Positions 9,176 through 18,718 of a stretch of DNA of 64,000 bases are shown here, in pieces. The stretch comes from Kiritimatiellia bacterium. Its GTDB lineage: Bacteria > Verrucomicrobiota > Kiritimatiellia > RFP12 > UBA1067. The position numbers and the translations under genes are program-made. The stretch lies in the NCBI GenBank assembly GCA_017454745.1, contig JAFTCL010000060.1, positions 1-64,000 on the forward strand. The letters run 5' to 3'. The stretch's first letter is position 1. Every line of letters begins with the position of its first letter. The notes below the pieces were generated by a model. It saw only the letters and a program-made list of their open reading frames with translations, made no database searches and was not told where the DNA came from.

Positions 9176-11527
9176 ATGAGACGAGAAGCAAATCGTAAAT
9201 GGGTTTTGGGGAGTGCGTCGGTTTTTTTGACTGTTGCGCTGAAGGCGTTTGCTCTTTCGCCGGTCTATGAGGTTAAGGACGTTGATGTCAGACCGGACGC
9301 CGTAATGTGCCGCTTGACCGGAACGGAAACGGTGGCGGCAGGCGCATTTGGCCGCCAGGCGTTCTGGTCGGACAAAAACTATGAAGGCCAGTTGGGTATT
9401 GCCCATGTCGAGGGGAAAGGGCTTTGTCTCACGGGATCATCCAAGATATGCGACACAGCGTGGCATGCGCTTTCCGAAAGGATCGCGCTCAAGGGCGGAT
9501 GCGCACGATACCGTCTTGCGTTCAGCGTAGATTCGACCGTCACCATTAATCACATGGTCCAAAGTGGCGAGACTTGGAGCAGTTTTATCCATTGGTTCGG
9601 GGCGGACGGCGTTAAACTTTCCAGCACACCGGTATATTACACGGCCACCAAGCGGCGGCGCACGGATGTCGTCTTATATGGCGGCATCCCGAAAGGGGCG
9701 ACGGCGTTTGCGGTGCAGCTTGGTTTTGATTTGCCGAACATTGGCCCGGAAAATCGTGTGGCCTACAGTGCCTTGTCATTTGAAGAGTTGGCAGATACTC
9801 CGATGTTCGCGAAACGGGCGCGGTTTGATTCCGAAATCCACAATGGCGGAGCCGTCTCCTGGCGGGCGGATATTCCGACCGGTTGCGCGGTGCGTTTCCA
9901 ATGGCGCGGAGCGGAAAGCGCGGACAGGCTTGCTGGCAAGCCGTTCGCCGGTCCGGACGGAACGGAAGAAAGTTTCTATGACGCGCCGTTTTCCGCCGAC
10001 ACCCCTGTGATTCAGTACCGCGTGACGCTCGTTTCGAACGGGGAAGCCACGCCGGTTCTACGAACCGTAACGGTTGGGGCGGTGACCGATCTCGACTGGG
10101 CGGTTGATCGCGAGGCCCGTCCGCCTCGCGTCCGCCGCATCTCGGACAGTCCCACCCGCAACGCGAATGAACCGTTGCGTATCGCGATTGTGGACACCCC
10201 CGAAGTGGTTGTCCTGTGGAAGACGCTCACGGTTACGGTTGATGGCGCGGAACGGACGACGGCAGTCCGGCGAACCGGTAACGTGGTTTCCGTCGCGGCA
10301 CCGGCCGGCGGCTGGGGCGAGGGCCTGCATATCGCCGAGGTGTGCGTATCTGATTTCCACGGCAACAAGGCGGTGAGCAAAAAGATGTTTTACATTGGCG
10401 ATGCGCCGACCACGTCAAAAATCTCGTTGCGCGACGACGGTATGACGCTTATCGACGGAAAACCGTTTTTCCCGATTGGGCTTTACGCCGTCTGCAAACG
10501 CGATTTCAACGGGAACAGTTTCGACAACGCTTTCAAGGGATTGAAGGAGGCCGGTTTCAATCTTGGCCACACTTATGGCAATGCCTACGATCCGGAATTC
10601 CTCGCTGCCGCGGTGAAATACGACATTAAGCTCTGGGTGGCGGCGCGTTTCCCTGAGGAGAATCTGATTAATACCGGCCGCCACAACCCCAGCATCATCG
10701 CCTGGTATCTGGGTGATGACACGTACGATCACATATCGCCCGAATTGGAGACTGACTATGACGAGGCGGTAAAGGCGGTCGATCCCACGCGCATTACCGT
10801 GCAGGCCGATCCGATCGGCAGCGGCCCGAAGACACGCTATTCCGACTACGTGACAGCTACGGACGGTTTTCTGCCGGAAATCTACCCCGTCCGCAATAAG
10901 GATGGCGATGTCAGCGACAAGACTTGCGTGGCCGATGTGATCCGCGACATGGCGCTGTTCCACTCCGACGTTAAACAGTACGGGAAAGGCCGGCCGCGTA
11001 CCTGCTGGGCAATTATCCAATACTTCAAAGGATGGAGCGGATGGCAACACTTCCCCACGCGCGAACAGCTTTTTGCCATGTCGTTCGCCGCCGTGATCCA
11101 CGGTGCCCACGGTCTCACATGGTACACCTACGGAGGTTTCAAAGATAATGAGGGCATCACCTCCACGCCGGAACGCTGGAAGAACATCTGCGACCTTGCC
11201 GGGCGGCTCTCGGCGCTTGAGCCGGTTCTCGTCGAGCGGACCCCGAAACAGCCTCCGGTGCCGGAAGTTTTGTCCGGCCCGAAGACGGATTGTCACGGCA
11301 GGCCGTCTGTTTCGTGCCTCTTGAAACGGCATGACGGCATATCCTATCTTCTGGCGGTCAATGCGGTGGCCGAGCCGGTTTCGGCGAAACTTACCGTACC
11401 GGGGGCGGAGACGGTGGAAGTTCTTTACGAGAACCGGACATGTATTTGCGGCGGCAATGCTATTGCGGACGATTTCGCACCGTTTGCCGTCCACATCTAC
11501 AAATGGCGGTCGCCGGTTCAGAGGTAA
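9176..11527 (+). CDS. Secreted multidomain glycoside-hydrolase-like protein with TIM barrel
   Basis: A 783-residue protein with GGGAG 8 bases before ATG and a signal peptide ending near AFALS. Residues 30-215 are a beta-sandwich resembling a carbohydrate-binding module. Residues 215-410 are further beta domains. Residues about 420-700 form a clan GH-A-like TIM barrel beginning LIDGKPFFPIGLYAV. At the end of the fourth strand the sequence is IIAWYLGDDTYDH, where related proteins, including the next-but-one gene here, have GDEP. The expected acid/base Glu is therefore Asp or displaced. The gene begins 46 bases after the GH78-like gene and may be co-transcribed with it. Specific activity cannot be named; it could be non-catalytic. 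Confidence 0.65.
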   Translation: MRREANRKWVLGSASVFLTVALKAFALSPVYEVKDVDVRPDAVMCRLTGTETVAAGAFGRQAFWSDKNYEGQLGIAHVEGKGLCLTGSSKICDTAWHALSERIALKGGCARYRLAFSVDSTVTINHMVQSGETWSSFIHWFGADGVKLSSTPVYYTATKRRRTDVVLYGGIPKGATAFAVQLGFDLPNIGPENRVAYSALSFEELADTPMFAKRARFDSEIHNGGAVSWRADIPTGCAVRFQWRGAESADRLAGKPFAGPDGTEESFYDAPFSADTPVIQYRVTLVSNGEATPVLRTVTVGAVTDLDWAVDREARPPRVRRISDSPTRNANEPLRIAIVDTPEVVVLWKTLTVTVDGAERTTAVRRTGNVVSVAAPAGGWGEGLHIAEVCVSDFHGNKAVSKKMFYIGDAPTTSKISLRDDGMTLIDGKPFFPIGLYAVCKRDFNGNSFDNAFKGLKEAGFNLGHTYGNAYDPEFLAAAVKYDIKLWVAARFPEENLINTGRHNPSIIAWYLGDDTYDHISPELETDYDEAVKAVDPTRITVQADPIGSGPKTRYSDYVTATDGFLPEIYPVRNKDGDVSDKTCVADVIRDMALFHSDVKQYGKGRPRTCWAIIQYFKGWSGWQHFPTREQLFAMSFAAVIHGAHGLTWYTYGGFKDNEGITSTPERWKNICDLAGRLSALEPVLVERTPKQPPVPEVLSGPKTDCHGRPSVSCLLKRHDGISYLLAVNAVAEPVSAKLTVPGAETVEVLYENRTCICGGNAIADDFAPFAVHIYKWRSPVQR

Positions 11528-11582
11528 GCAAGGACCGTAGTCAATTCTTATCGGTACTTTGCCGCGATTAACGCAATTCGCC

Positions 11583-11611
11583 TTGACTGTCATGTGATTT
11601 TATTGTAAATT
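11583..11611 (+). promoter_or_regulatory. Sigma70-like promoter for the 11663 secreted protein
   Basis: TTGACT (11583-11588) and TAAATT (11606-11611) are separated by 17 bases, about 50 bases before the start codon. Confidence 0.5.
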
Positions 11612-11662
11612 TTCACTTGTAGTTAGGAGTGTTCTAGGGTTTGGCATAGTGTGGAGATTGCT

Positions 11663-14281
11663 ATGAAAAGATTGGTCATTTTCAGTTTGGCGGCGACGGC
11701 ACTGATGGGTTATGCGGAGACGGTCTCCTTGACGAAAGGCGACAGCAACGCCACCACCACGTCGTTCAACGGCGCGGGCGGTTGGTCGGACGGGCTGGCA
11801 CCGCATGATGACGCGGATTATCTCGTTGCTTTGGGTACCAGTGCGGTGATTCGGACACCCGCGACAAGCTCCAAAAACTACTCCTGTACTTTCCAGGGAA
11901 ACTCTTTGCAATTGGGCGAAATTGGCGGAACTAAAGGCAGGCTCATCCACAAGAGTAATACGGATTGCGTCATCACCCACAACAACCTGATCCTGGCGAA
12001 CGGGCAGTACGCGCATGGCGACGGCGCCAAGACTTGTATCATCAATGGTACCGGTGCCGTGATTTCCCCCGAAAGCGCTCCATTCCAGATTCAGGGATCA
12101 GGCAGTCAAGGCGACCGAAAATTCCGGTTTAATGTCAATTTCACCGGCGAGACCGGGACGATGTTTGAAGTGTCGCGCACGTCGGGTGAGAACAGCGGCC
12201 GTTTCCTCTGCTACTTCGGCGGGGACAATACCGGGTATTTCGGCAAGATGCAGGCGAACGGTGATGGCATTTACCTCGGTTTCAGTAGCACCAAGGCGGT
12301 CGGCGGTCCGCTTGAGACCTTCACTCCCGACGCGATCAATCTCATCAACAAGGGCGTGTTGAGCGCGGCGGACACCGACGGGGTGGTGATCGCCCGCGAA
12401 AACGGCGGCATTACGGCCGACGATTCGGGGTGTGTGCTTTTCGTCGGTAATGGCGCCACCTTCAAGGCAACTCTCCAGATGCCGATCACCGGTGGCGTGA
12501 TGACGAAACAGGGTGTCGGGATCGCGATCTTCGATGCCGCTTGGAATGCGGGGGACCTTACGGTTTCCGCAGGATCGTTCAGCTTCACACAGGAGGCAAC
12601 GGTCGGCAATGCGTGTACGGTTTTCACTGTTGGGGCGGGCGCCACCTTCAGTGCGTACCAGAGCCAGCTTGACGGAAAGACCATGAGCAACAACGGCGCT
12701 TTCAATCCCGCCGGAATCGGAACGGTCGGCGCCGTCACCCTCGGAACAGGACATACGGTTTCCACCTTGATGTTCGATGTCTCCGGATCGGATGCCGATA
12801 GCGTGACGCTAACTGAAGCGGATAACGTCACAACGTGGCCGATGCCGATTGGTTTGACCGGATACGGCACGGCGAGCCGGTATGCGGTCCTTCAGATCCC
12901 GGTTTCGCTGAAGAGCGTCACCGTGGATGACTTCACCGATGTCTCGGTTGCCGATCCGAGGGAGCAGGTGACCTCATCTATAGCAGTTGAGACCGATGAT
13001 GACACCGGCATCCAGACGGTTTACCTCTGTCAGAGTCTTCCGGTGATCAACCAGATTGTCAATGACAAATACTTCACCGATGCCGCCGCGTGGGAGGATG
13101 GTCAGGCCGCCCATGCCAGTGCTGCATACGTTACCTACGCGAAACTGCTCCGCACCAGCGGTGGAACGGCGAACGATGTCACCTTCCCCGGAGAGAGCCT
13201 CTACATCTACGGCAATTCGGGAACCCGCGCCGATCTTCGCATCAAGGACAAATCCCTGACGGTCAACGATCTGCGGATGGGCCAAAAAACCATCATCACC
13301 GCCGGCGCGGGTTCGTCGGGCGTGACGTCGCAAACTCTCTACGGGAACGTCACCATCTTGGCGCCAAACGACATGAAGGCCAATTTCGCGACTGAGGCGA
13401 ACCGGACCTTCACGGTTGCGGCCTCCCTTCACGGTACGGGATGCGCCTGCGCGACCAGTTACAGCACGACCACGCGGTCCCATATCTATGTGACGGGCGA
13501 CAACACCGATTTCACCGGCACTTGGCAGATCGGCGACAATGAACGGACATCGACCGGTTATCCTATTATGTACATCAGCTCCAAGGCCAACATCGGCGGT
13601 AACCCCGCCACACGGCAGGCGCAAGGCCTCTACATCTACAACTACGGGGTGCTGTCGGTTCAGGAGTCGTTGACGCTGGATGACGAAAACCGCGTGGTCT
13701 GCTTCAACAACGGTTTTGTTGAAGTGCCCGAGGGTAAGACGCTTACCATCACCTCCGAAACGGTTTGGAACGATAAAGCAACCAAGACCGGGGCGGGGAC
13801 ATTGGCGTTGGGTAACGAGAAGCGCACCTCAAACAGCAAAAACATGGACATTAAGGCGGGATATTTCAAACCGCTTACGGTCGAGGCAATCGGCGGTCTT
13901 CAGCTTACCTTTTACACTGGCAGCGCCTATATGGTGGACAAAGACCCCGCCGATGAGCTTCTGGGCGAATTCGGGCTGGTGGACAACAACAATTCCGCCA
14001 TAACTCTTGCTGATGGCGTGGAGAGTCTTCAGGTTGAAATCGATTTCGGCGATGCCTCCCCAAACGGCGGTTTCAGCGTTCCGCTCTTCTCCGTCAACGA
14101 AACCGCCGCCGCGAAGATTCGCGGCAAGATCACGGTGGCTAACTGCCCCAGAAGTTATACCGTGACGATTAAAGAGGACGTTTCGAATTGGACAAGTACG
14201 GGTAGCGGAACCGTCATCGAATTCCAGCGTTTCTCTGCGGTGTTCACCGACATCAGCGGCACGATTATTATGTTGAGATAA
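11663..14281 (+). CDS. Large secreted beta-rich protein, autotransporter-passenger-like
   Basis: I chose ATG 11663, with GGAG 7 bases upstream, rather than GTG 11651. The 872-residue product has a short signal peptide ending MGYAET. The rest is Gly/Thr/Asn-rich with repeated short strands such as GAVISPES, GGVMTKQGVGIAIFDA and ATKTGAGTLALGNE, the last resembling the TGxGTLxL of autotransporter repeats. Two halves each open with a N..W.DG..(P)H..A.Y pattern (GGWSDGLAPHDDADY near residue 35; AWEDGQAAHASAAY near 475), which suggests an internal duplication. It ends SGTIIMLR, like the GTTVLFR end of the first gene. No barrel or anchor is present. Probably cell-surface or secreted; function unknown. 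Confidence 0.7.
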   Translation: MKRLVIFSLAATALMGYAETVSLTKGDSNATTTSFNGAGGWSDGLAPHDDADYLVALGTSAVIRTPATSSKNYSCTFQGNSLQLGEIGGTKGRLIHKSNTDCVITHNNLILANGQYAHGDGAKTCIINGTGAVISPESAPFQIQGSGSQGDRKFRFNVNFTGETGTMFEVSRTSGENSGRFLCYFGGDNTGYFGKMQANGDGIYLGFSSTKAVGGPLETFTPDAINLINKGVLSAADTDGVVIARENGGITADDSGCVLFVGNGATFKATLQMPITGGVMTKQGVGIAIFDAAWNAGDLTVSAGSFSFTQEATVGNACTVFTVGAGATFSAYQSQLDGKTMSNNGAFNPAGIGTVGAVTLGTGHTVSTLMFDVSGSDADSVTLTEADNVTTWPMPIGLTGYGTASRYAVLQIPVSLKSVTVDDFTDVSVADPREQVTSSIAVETDDDTGIQTVYLCQSLPVINQIVNDKYFTDAAAWEDGQAAHASAAYVTYAKLLRTSGGTANDVTFPGESLYIYGNSGTRADLRIKDKSLTVNDLRMGQKTIITAGAGSSGVTSQTLYGNVTILAPNDMKANFATEANRTFTVAASLHGTGCACATSYSTTTRSHIYVTGDNTDFTGTWQIGDNERTSTGYPIMYISSKANIGGNPATRQAQGLYIYNYGVLSVQESLTLDDENRVVCFNNGFVEVPEGKTLTITSETVWNDKATKTGAGTLALGNEKRTSNSKNMDIKAGYFKPLTVEAIGGLQLTFYTGSAYMVDKDPADELLGEFGLVDNNNSAITLADGVESLQVEIDFGDASPNGGFSVPLFSVNETAAAKIRGKITVANCPRSYTVTIKEDVSNWTSTGSGTVIEFQRFSAVFTDISGTIIMLR

Positions 14282-14352
14282 CCGAGATCGGCGGCGGATG
14301 TGCGTTCGCGCGTATCGCCGCCAAATTTGTCCCGATGGAAGGAGCGGATAAT

Positions 14353-15696
14353 ATGAACGTTACGGCAAATGCGCTTTGTTGCGCGGCGATGGTTTTGTGC
14401 GTGCTAGCTGCAGTCGGCGAAACCGGCACATCCTCTTTAAAACCGCGAATGGATCGGTCGAAACTGTTAATTGGGGCGTATTGTTTGCAGTCGAATGCGC
14501 GGACGGACGCGCATGTGAAAGCGATCCACGATTGCGGGGTTGATTTCATCATCGGCGTCCCTGCCTCCGACCGTGCCACGCTTGACCTCTTTGCGAAACA
14601 CGGGGTGGGCGCGATTGTGAACGGGGTGGTTCCGGGATGGTGGGGCGGCGATGGGGAGCGAGCCGGCAAGATGCGCGAAATTAACCCCATTGAAAAATAC
14701 GCGTCAGGAGCCGCTTCGTTTAAAGACCATCCCGCGATCTGGGCGGTGGATATCGGCGATGAGCCGTCGGCGCTCGACTTTCCGTATTACGGTGAGGTGG
14801 TGCGTCAGTTGAACAAGTCTCTCCCCGGAATGCCGCTTTATCTCAATCTCTACCCGAACTACGCGAGTGTTGCGGAGAATTCCGGCAAACAGACCGTGAA
14901 CCAGTTGGGAACTAAAACGTACGCCGAGCACATCGCCGCCTATTGCCGCGAGGTACCGCTCGATTATCTTTCATACGATTTCTACGTCTATACCGGGCCT
15001 TCAGGCATCGACCGGTTCATTTCGAAGATGTACGACAACTTCATCGACGTCTCTGGCCCTTGCCGCCGCGCGAACCGTTCATTCTGGTACATTCCGCAAG
15101 TTAATTCACGAAAAGGGTTGCCATACACAAGCGAAAATCAACTCCGTTTTCAAGCCTATGCGGCGATGAGCTTCGGAGCGGAAGCTATTACTTGGGCCTG
15201 CTGGTGCAAAGGATGGTGGATAAACAACGTGTTGGATGATGCCGGACGGCAAACGCCGCAGTACGCGAAGTTGCAAAAGATTAACGCCGAGTTGAAACGT
15301 CTTGGCCCGGAGTATATGAAGTTCAGAACCGTTGCCACCCATTTCGTAGGTTTTCCCGAAAAGTCGAATCGCAATCCCAGCCTTCCGTTCAGTCGCTGCG
15401 ATTCGCTCGATGCCGGTCCTTTCGCCGGGTTGCGCGCTTCAAACGGCGCGCCGTTGCTGGTGGGGGAGATGGTCGCCCGCGATGCGGCGTCTCCGGCACG
15501 GGCGCTTTTTGTAACGGCTGCCGACGATCCGTGCGACCAGAACCAAAAGGATTTCGCGGTCGTGTTCAAGGCGAAAGGCGTCAATGCGTTTGGAGGGAAC
15601 GGAAAGGTGGAGGTAAAGCGCGGCGGTGACGGATTATGCGCCGTGCCGATTTCTTCTTGTTGCGGTTTGCTGTTGGTTGGCGGTCTTTATCAATAG
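14353..15696 (+). CDS. Secreted clan GH-A-like TIM-barrel protein
   Basis: ATG 14353 has GGAAGGAG 8 bases upstream, so I prefer it to the in-frame upstream start. The 447-residue product has a signal peptide ending near AAVGET and then a single TIM barrel: LLIGAYCL, CGVDFIIGVP, HPAIWAVDIGDEPSALDF near residue 130, DYLSYDFYVY near 205, FWYIPQV and GAEAITWACWC near 280. The GDEPS Glu is the expected general acid in this type of glycosidase. A small beta domain finishes the protein. It is only 12 bases before the GH51 gene, so the two are probably one transcript. The exact GH family and substrate are unclear. Confidence 0.65.
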   Translation: MNVTANALCCAAMVLCVLAAVGETGTSSLKPRMDRSKLLIGAYCLQSNARTDAHVKAIHDCGVDFIIGVPASDRATLDLFAKHGVGAIVNGVVPGWWGGDGERAGKMREINPIEKYASGAASFKDHPAIWAVDIGDEPSALDFPYYGEVVRQLNKSLPGMPLYLNLYPNYASVAENSGKQTVNQLGTKTYAEHIAAYCREVPLDYLSYDFYVYTGPSGIDRFISKMYDNFIDVSGPCRRANRSFWYIPQVNSRKGLPYTSENQLRFQAYAAMSFGAEAITWACWCKGWWINNVLDDAGRQTPQYAKLQKINAELKRLGPEYMKFRTVATHFVGFPEKSNRNPSLPFSRCDSLDAGPFAGLRASNGAPLLVGEMVARDAASPARALFVTAADDPCDQNQKDFAVVFKAKGVNAFGGNGKVEVKRGGDGLCAVPISSCCGLLLVGGLYQ

Positions 15697-15708
15697 GGGC
15701 TGGTTTGT

Positions 15709-18159
15709 ATGAACAGACTTTTTTTTGCATTTGAGGCCAGAACATTCTTTGCGGCGTTTTTCGTCGTTATGACCGTAGTCGGTGCAATCGCGCAAGATGC
15801 CGCAGTTAAATGCGGGCGGGTTGCGTTGCATACATGGCTGACCGCCGCCGAGTTCAAAGATGTTACCGTTACCGCGCCGGATGGGAAAACGCTTTGGAGC
15901 GGTTTGCCGGATCCCGCGAAGTGTACGGTCGGAAAAGAGGGAAAGTGGGCGGTGGTCGATGGCGTGCTGCGCCAAAGCGATGCCTCGGTTACCAACACCT
16001 CCTTGTCTTTCGGCGACCCGTTATGGACGGACTGTACGCTCCGCGTTAAGGCCCGCCGCTTGTCCGGCAGGGAGGGGTTCATCCTCCATATTCGCGAACG
16101 TTCGCCCGCGCAATGCATTTACGCCAACTACGGCGGCTGGTTCAACACGGCGCATGCCATCGAAACGAAAGGCGACTACGATTTCGCGACGCCGCTGAAA
16201 AAAGCCGGGGAGTACGAACCCATCGTTTCCGATAAGTGGTACGATTTGGAGGTGACTTGCCGGGGTGACCGCATGACGATGAAGCTCGACGGTAAGAACA
16301 TACTTGAAAACATTGAGGTGCCGGAAGTCTCCTTTGCCAATGGCGAGAACAGCATTGTCGTAGATCCCGGTAAAGTCCGTTTCCCGGTTTCCGACGACAT
16401 GTGGGGAATCTTTTTCGAGGACATCGACCTTTCGCTCGATGGCGGCGTGTATGCGGAACTTGTCCGCAACCGCAGTTTCGAGGACGGCCTCGTAAGGACC
16501 AGAAAGCAGAACTCCATAGGATTCTGGAATACCTTGGGACACGCCACGCTATCGCTCGACTCGTCAAAACCGATTTCCGGGAAGAACCGTAACTGTTGCC
16601 GTGTTGATGCCCTGCCCGGCGGCGGTGTGGCAAATGACGGCTACTTCGGGATGGCGGTGCAGGCGGGGGCGGAGTACAGTCTGTCGGTCGCGATGCGCGG
16701 CGACGTGAAGGGCGACATCGAAGTGTCGCTTAAAAGTCTGGGAAAGACGCTCGCGTCCGGCGCGATAAGCGGCGTTGGGCCGGAGTGGAAAACGTTCAAC
16801 TTGCGGTTAGCCGCGACGGATACGGATCCGGACGCGAAACTCGTCTTCACCGCGCCGCAGGGTGGGACATTTTACCTCGACTGCGTTTCGCTCTTCCCGC
16901 GGGACACCTATGGGGAAAGCGGACTTTTCCGCAAAGATCTCATGGAGCGCCTTGCCGCGCTAAAGCCGTCGTTTGTGCGTTTTCCCGGCGGCTGCTGGGT
17001 GGAGGGCAACACGATGGCCGAGGCGTACCGCTGGAAACAGACCATCGGTAACATTTGGGATCGCCGCACCCAGTGGAACATCTGGGGATACTGGTCGGCA
17101 AACGGAGTTGGTTTCCACGAATATCTTGTGCTTTGCGAGGAGCTTGGGGCGAAGGCGTTGTTCTGTATCAACTGCGGCATGAGCCACAAGGAAAACGTGC
17201 CGCTCGACAAAATGGACGAATTTGTGCAGGACGCTCTTGACTGCATAGAATACGCGAACGGCTCCGCCACCTCCAAATGGGGCGCGGTCCGCGCCGCGAA
17301 CGGGCACCCCGCGCCTTTCAACCTTGAATATCTTGAAATCGGCAATGAAAACGGCGGCGACGCGTATCATGAACGTTACGCCCTTATCCACGACGCGGTG
17401 CGCGCGAAATACCCAGAAATCAAGATCGTCTCCGATTTGTGGGGCGGGCCGGTTAAGGGAAGACCGCAGCACATCCGGGACGAGCATTATTACAAATCTC
17501 CCGACTGGTTTATGTCGATTGGCTCCAAGCTTTACGACAACTATCCGCGAGGCGAGTTTGAGGTGTTCGTGGGCGAATACGCCGTGACGCAGGACGTGGG
17601 GCGCTGGGGCGATCTTCGCGCTGCCATTGGGGAGGCGGCGTTCATGTGCGGGCTGGAACGCAACGCGGATGTAGTGAAACTCGCCGCCTACGCGCCGCTT
17701 TTCGCGAACGCGAAACATACGTCGTGGACACCCGACCTGATATACACGCTGCCTGACGGAAATTTTGTGAACCCCAGCTGGAACGTGCAGAAACTTTTTA
17801 GCGAGAATCGCGGCCGCGAGGTGCTGGCATTCGACCAGACGGTGCGCTGGATGAAAACGAAAGACGGCAAGTCTTGCCGCGCCGTGCAGGCGTCGGCCGT
17901 ACGTGATGCGGACGGTTCAATTATCGTCAAGGCGGTCAACTGCTCCGAGAATCCGCAGCCTTTGAAGATATCGCTTGCCGGAGCGAAGATTTCCTCCGCG
18001 AAGAAAATCTGGTTCACCGGTCCGGGTAGCAAAGCGTGTAACAATCCGCTCGACCGCGAGGCGCTGAAGGAGGCGTCAGGGACTGCCGCCGTCAAGGCGG
18101 GTGTTGTGGACGAGACTTTGCCGCCGTTATCGTTGAACGTGTTTAAAATTGCGCGATAG
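15709..18159 (+). CDS. Secreted GH51-type alpha-L-arabinofuranosidase
   Basis: An 816-residue protein with a signal peptide ending GAIAQD. Residues about 70-205 form a lectin-like domain of the DUF1080 kind. Residues about 225-400 contain the start of the GH51 unit (MWGIFFEDIDLSLDGGVYAELVRNRSFED) plus a CBM4-like insert. The TIM barrel follows, with YLEIGNEN (acid/base Glu547) and FVGEYAVT (nucleophile Glu623). A C-terminal beta domain closes it. All GH51 landmarks are present. The role is removal of arabinofuranosyl side chains from arabinan or arabinoxylan. It sits 12 bases after the GH-A-like gene and 37 before the thioesterase, in an apparent operon. Confidence 0.88.
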   Translation: MNRLFFAFEARTFFAAFFVVMTVVGAIAQDAAVKCGRVALHTWLTAAEFKDVTVTAPDGKTLWSGLPDPAKCTVGKEGKWAVVDGVLRQSDASVTNTSLSFGDPLWTDCTLRVKARRLSGREGFILHIRERSPAQCIYANYGGWFNTAHAIETKGDYDFATPLKKAGEYEPIVSDKWYDLEVTCRGDRMTMKLDGKNILENIEVPEVSFANGENSIVVDPGKVRFPVSDDMWGIFFEDIDLSLDGGVYAELVRNRSFEDGLVRTRKQNSIGFWNTLGHATLSLDSSKPISGKNRNCCRVDALPGGGVANDGYFGMAVQAGAEYSLSVAMRGDVKGDIEVSLKSLGKTLASGAISGVGPEWKTFNLRLAATDTDPDAKLVFTAPQGGTFYLDCVSLFPRDTYGESGLFRKDLMERLAALKPSFVRFPGGCWVEGNTMAEAYRWKQTIGNIWDRRTQWNIWGYWSANGVGFHEYLVLCEELGAKALFCINCGMSHKENVPLDKMDEFVQDALDCIEYANGSATSKWGAVRAANGHPAPFNLEYLEIGNENGGDAYHERYALIHDAVRAKYPEIKIVSDLWGGPVKGRPQHIRDEHYYKSPDWFMSIGSKLYDNYPRGEFEVFVGEYAVTQDVGRWGDLRAAIGEAAFMCGLERNADVVKLAAYAPLFANAKHTSWTPDLIYTLPDGNFVNPSWNVQKLFSENRGREVLAFDQTVRWMKTKDGKSCRAVQASAVRDADGSIIVKAVNCSENPQPLKISLAGAKISSAKKIWFTGPGSKACNNPLDREALKEASGTAAVKAGVVDETLPPLSLNVFKIAR

Positions 18160-18196
18160 CGCACCAAAAAACAGGAAATTGAGAAAGGGATCTGCC

Positions 18197-18625
18197 ATGG
18201 GTAGTTTCAAAACACTTGAAGAGGCGAGAGACTATTTTTCAAAAGACCGTTTTGCCACTGAAAACGGGATGACGTTAGACGAGTTGGACGAAAACCATGC
18301 GGTATGCAGTCTTACGTTGACCGAACGGCACCGTAACGCCTTTGGCGGGGTTATGGGCGGAGCCATCTTCACTTTGGCGGATTATGCGTTCGCGGCGCTT
18401 TCGAACGACCGTACCCGGGTAACAGTCGCCCAGCAGGTAAGCATCAACTATCTTGCTCCTGCGAAGAGCGGACGGTTGATTGCGACAGCCCGCTACAAGC
18501 GGGACGGAAGAAATTCATGCGTGGTGAACGTGGATGTGACCGACGATTCCGGACGCGATGTCGCCCAGTTTGTGGGCACCGGTTTCAAGTTGTGGGCAAG
18601 ACCCGGCGAGCCAAAACAGGGCTGA
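18197..18625 (+). CDS. PaaI-type hotdog-fold thioesterase
   Basis: A 142-residue protein; AAAGGGA precedes ATG 18197, which I prefer to the in-frame TTG 18149. The hotdog core shows RHRNAFGGVMGGAIFTLADYAF (residues about 41-62), with the catalytic-loop GG and Asp, and VAQQVSINYLAPAKSGRL. This matches small acyl-CoA thioesterases of the PaaI/YbgC-like class. It follows the GH51 gene closely but has no evident link to sugar breakdown. It marks the left edge of the restriction island. Confidence 0.85.
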   Translation: MGSFKTLEEARDYFSKDRFATENGMTLDELDENHAVCSLTLTERHRNAFGGVMGGAIFTLADYAFAALSNDRTRVTVAQQVSINYLAPAKSGRLIATARYKRDGRNSCVVNVDVTDDSGRDVAQFVGTGFKLWARPGEPKQG

Positions 18626-18631
18626 CGGTTT

Positions 18632-18718
18632 ATGAGGGTAATAAGGACGAAGTTCATGCTTTTTATATCAGACATTATCGTCCTTGCATCTGAAGAAAAT
18701 GCCAAAGGTACTGTATGA
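18632..18718 (+). CDS. Possible 28-residue leader peptide overlapping the restriction subunit start
   Basis: ATG 18632 runs 28 codons to TGA at 18716-18718, so its stop overlaps the ATG of the large restriction gene as ATGA. It may exist only to couple translation; there is no homology basis. A weak GACGG precedes it. Confidence 0.25.
   Translation: MRVIRTKFMLFISDIIVLASEENAKGTV

Noticed and set aside
14290..14322. GGCGGCG/CGCCGCC hairpin after the 11663 gene as a terminator
   Set aside because: The stem is short with a 19-base loop and no T-run; too weak to list.
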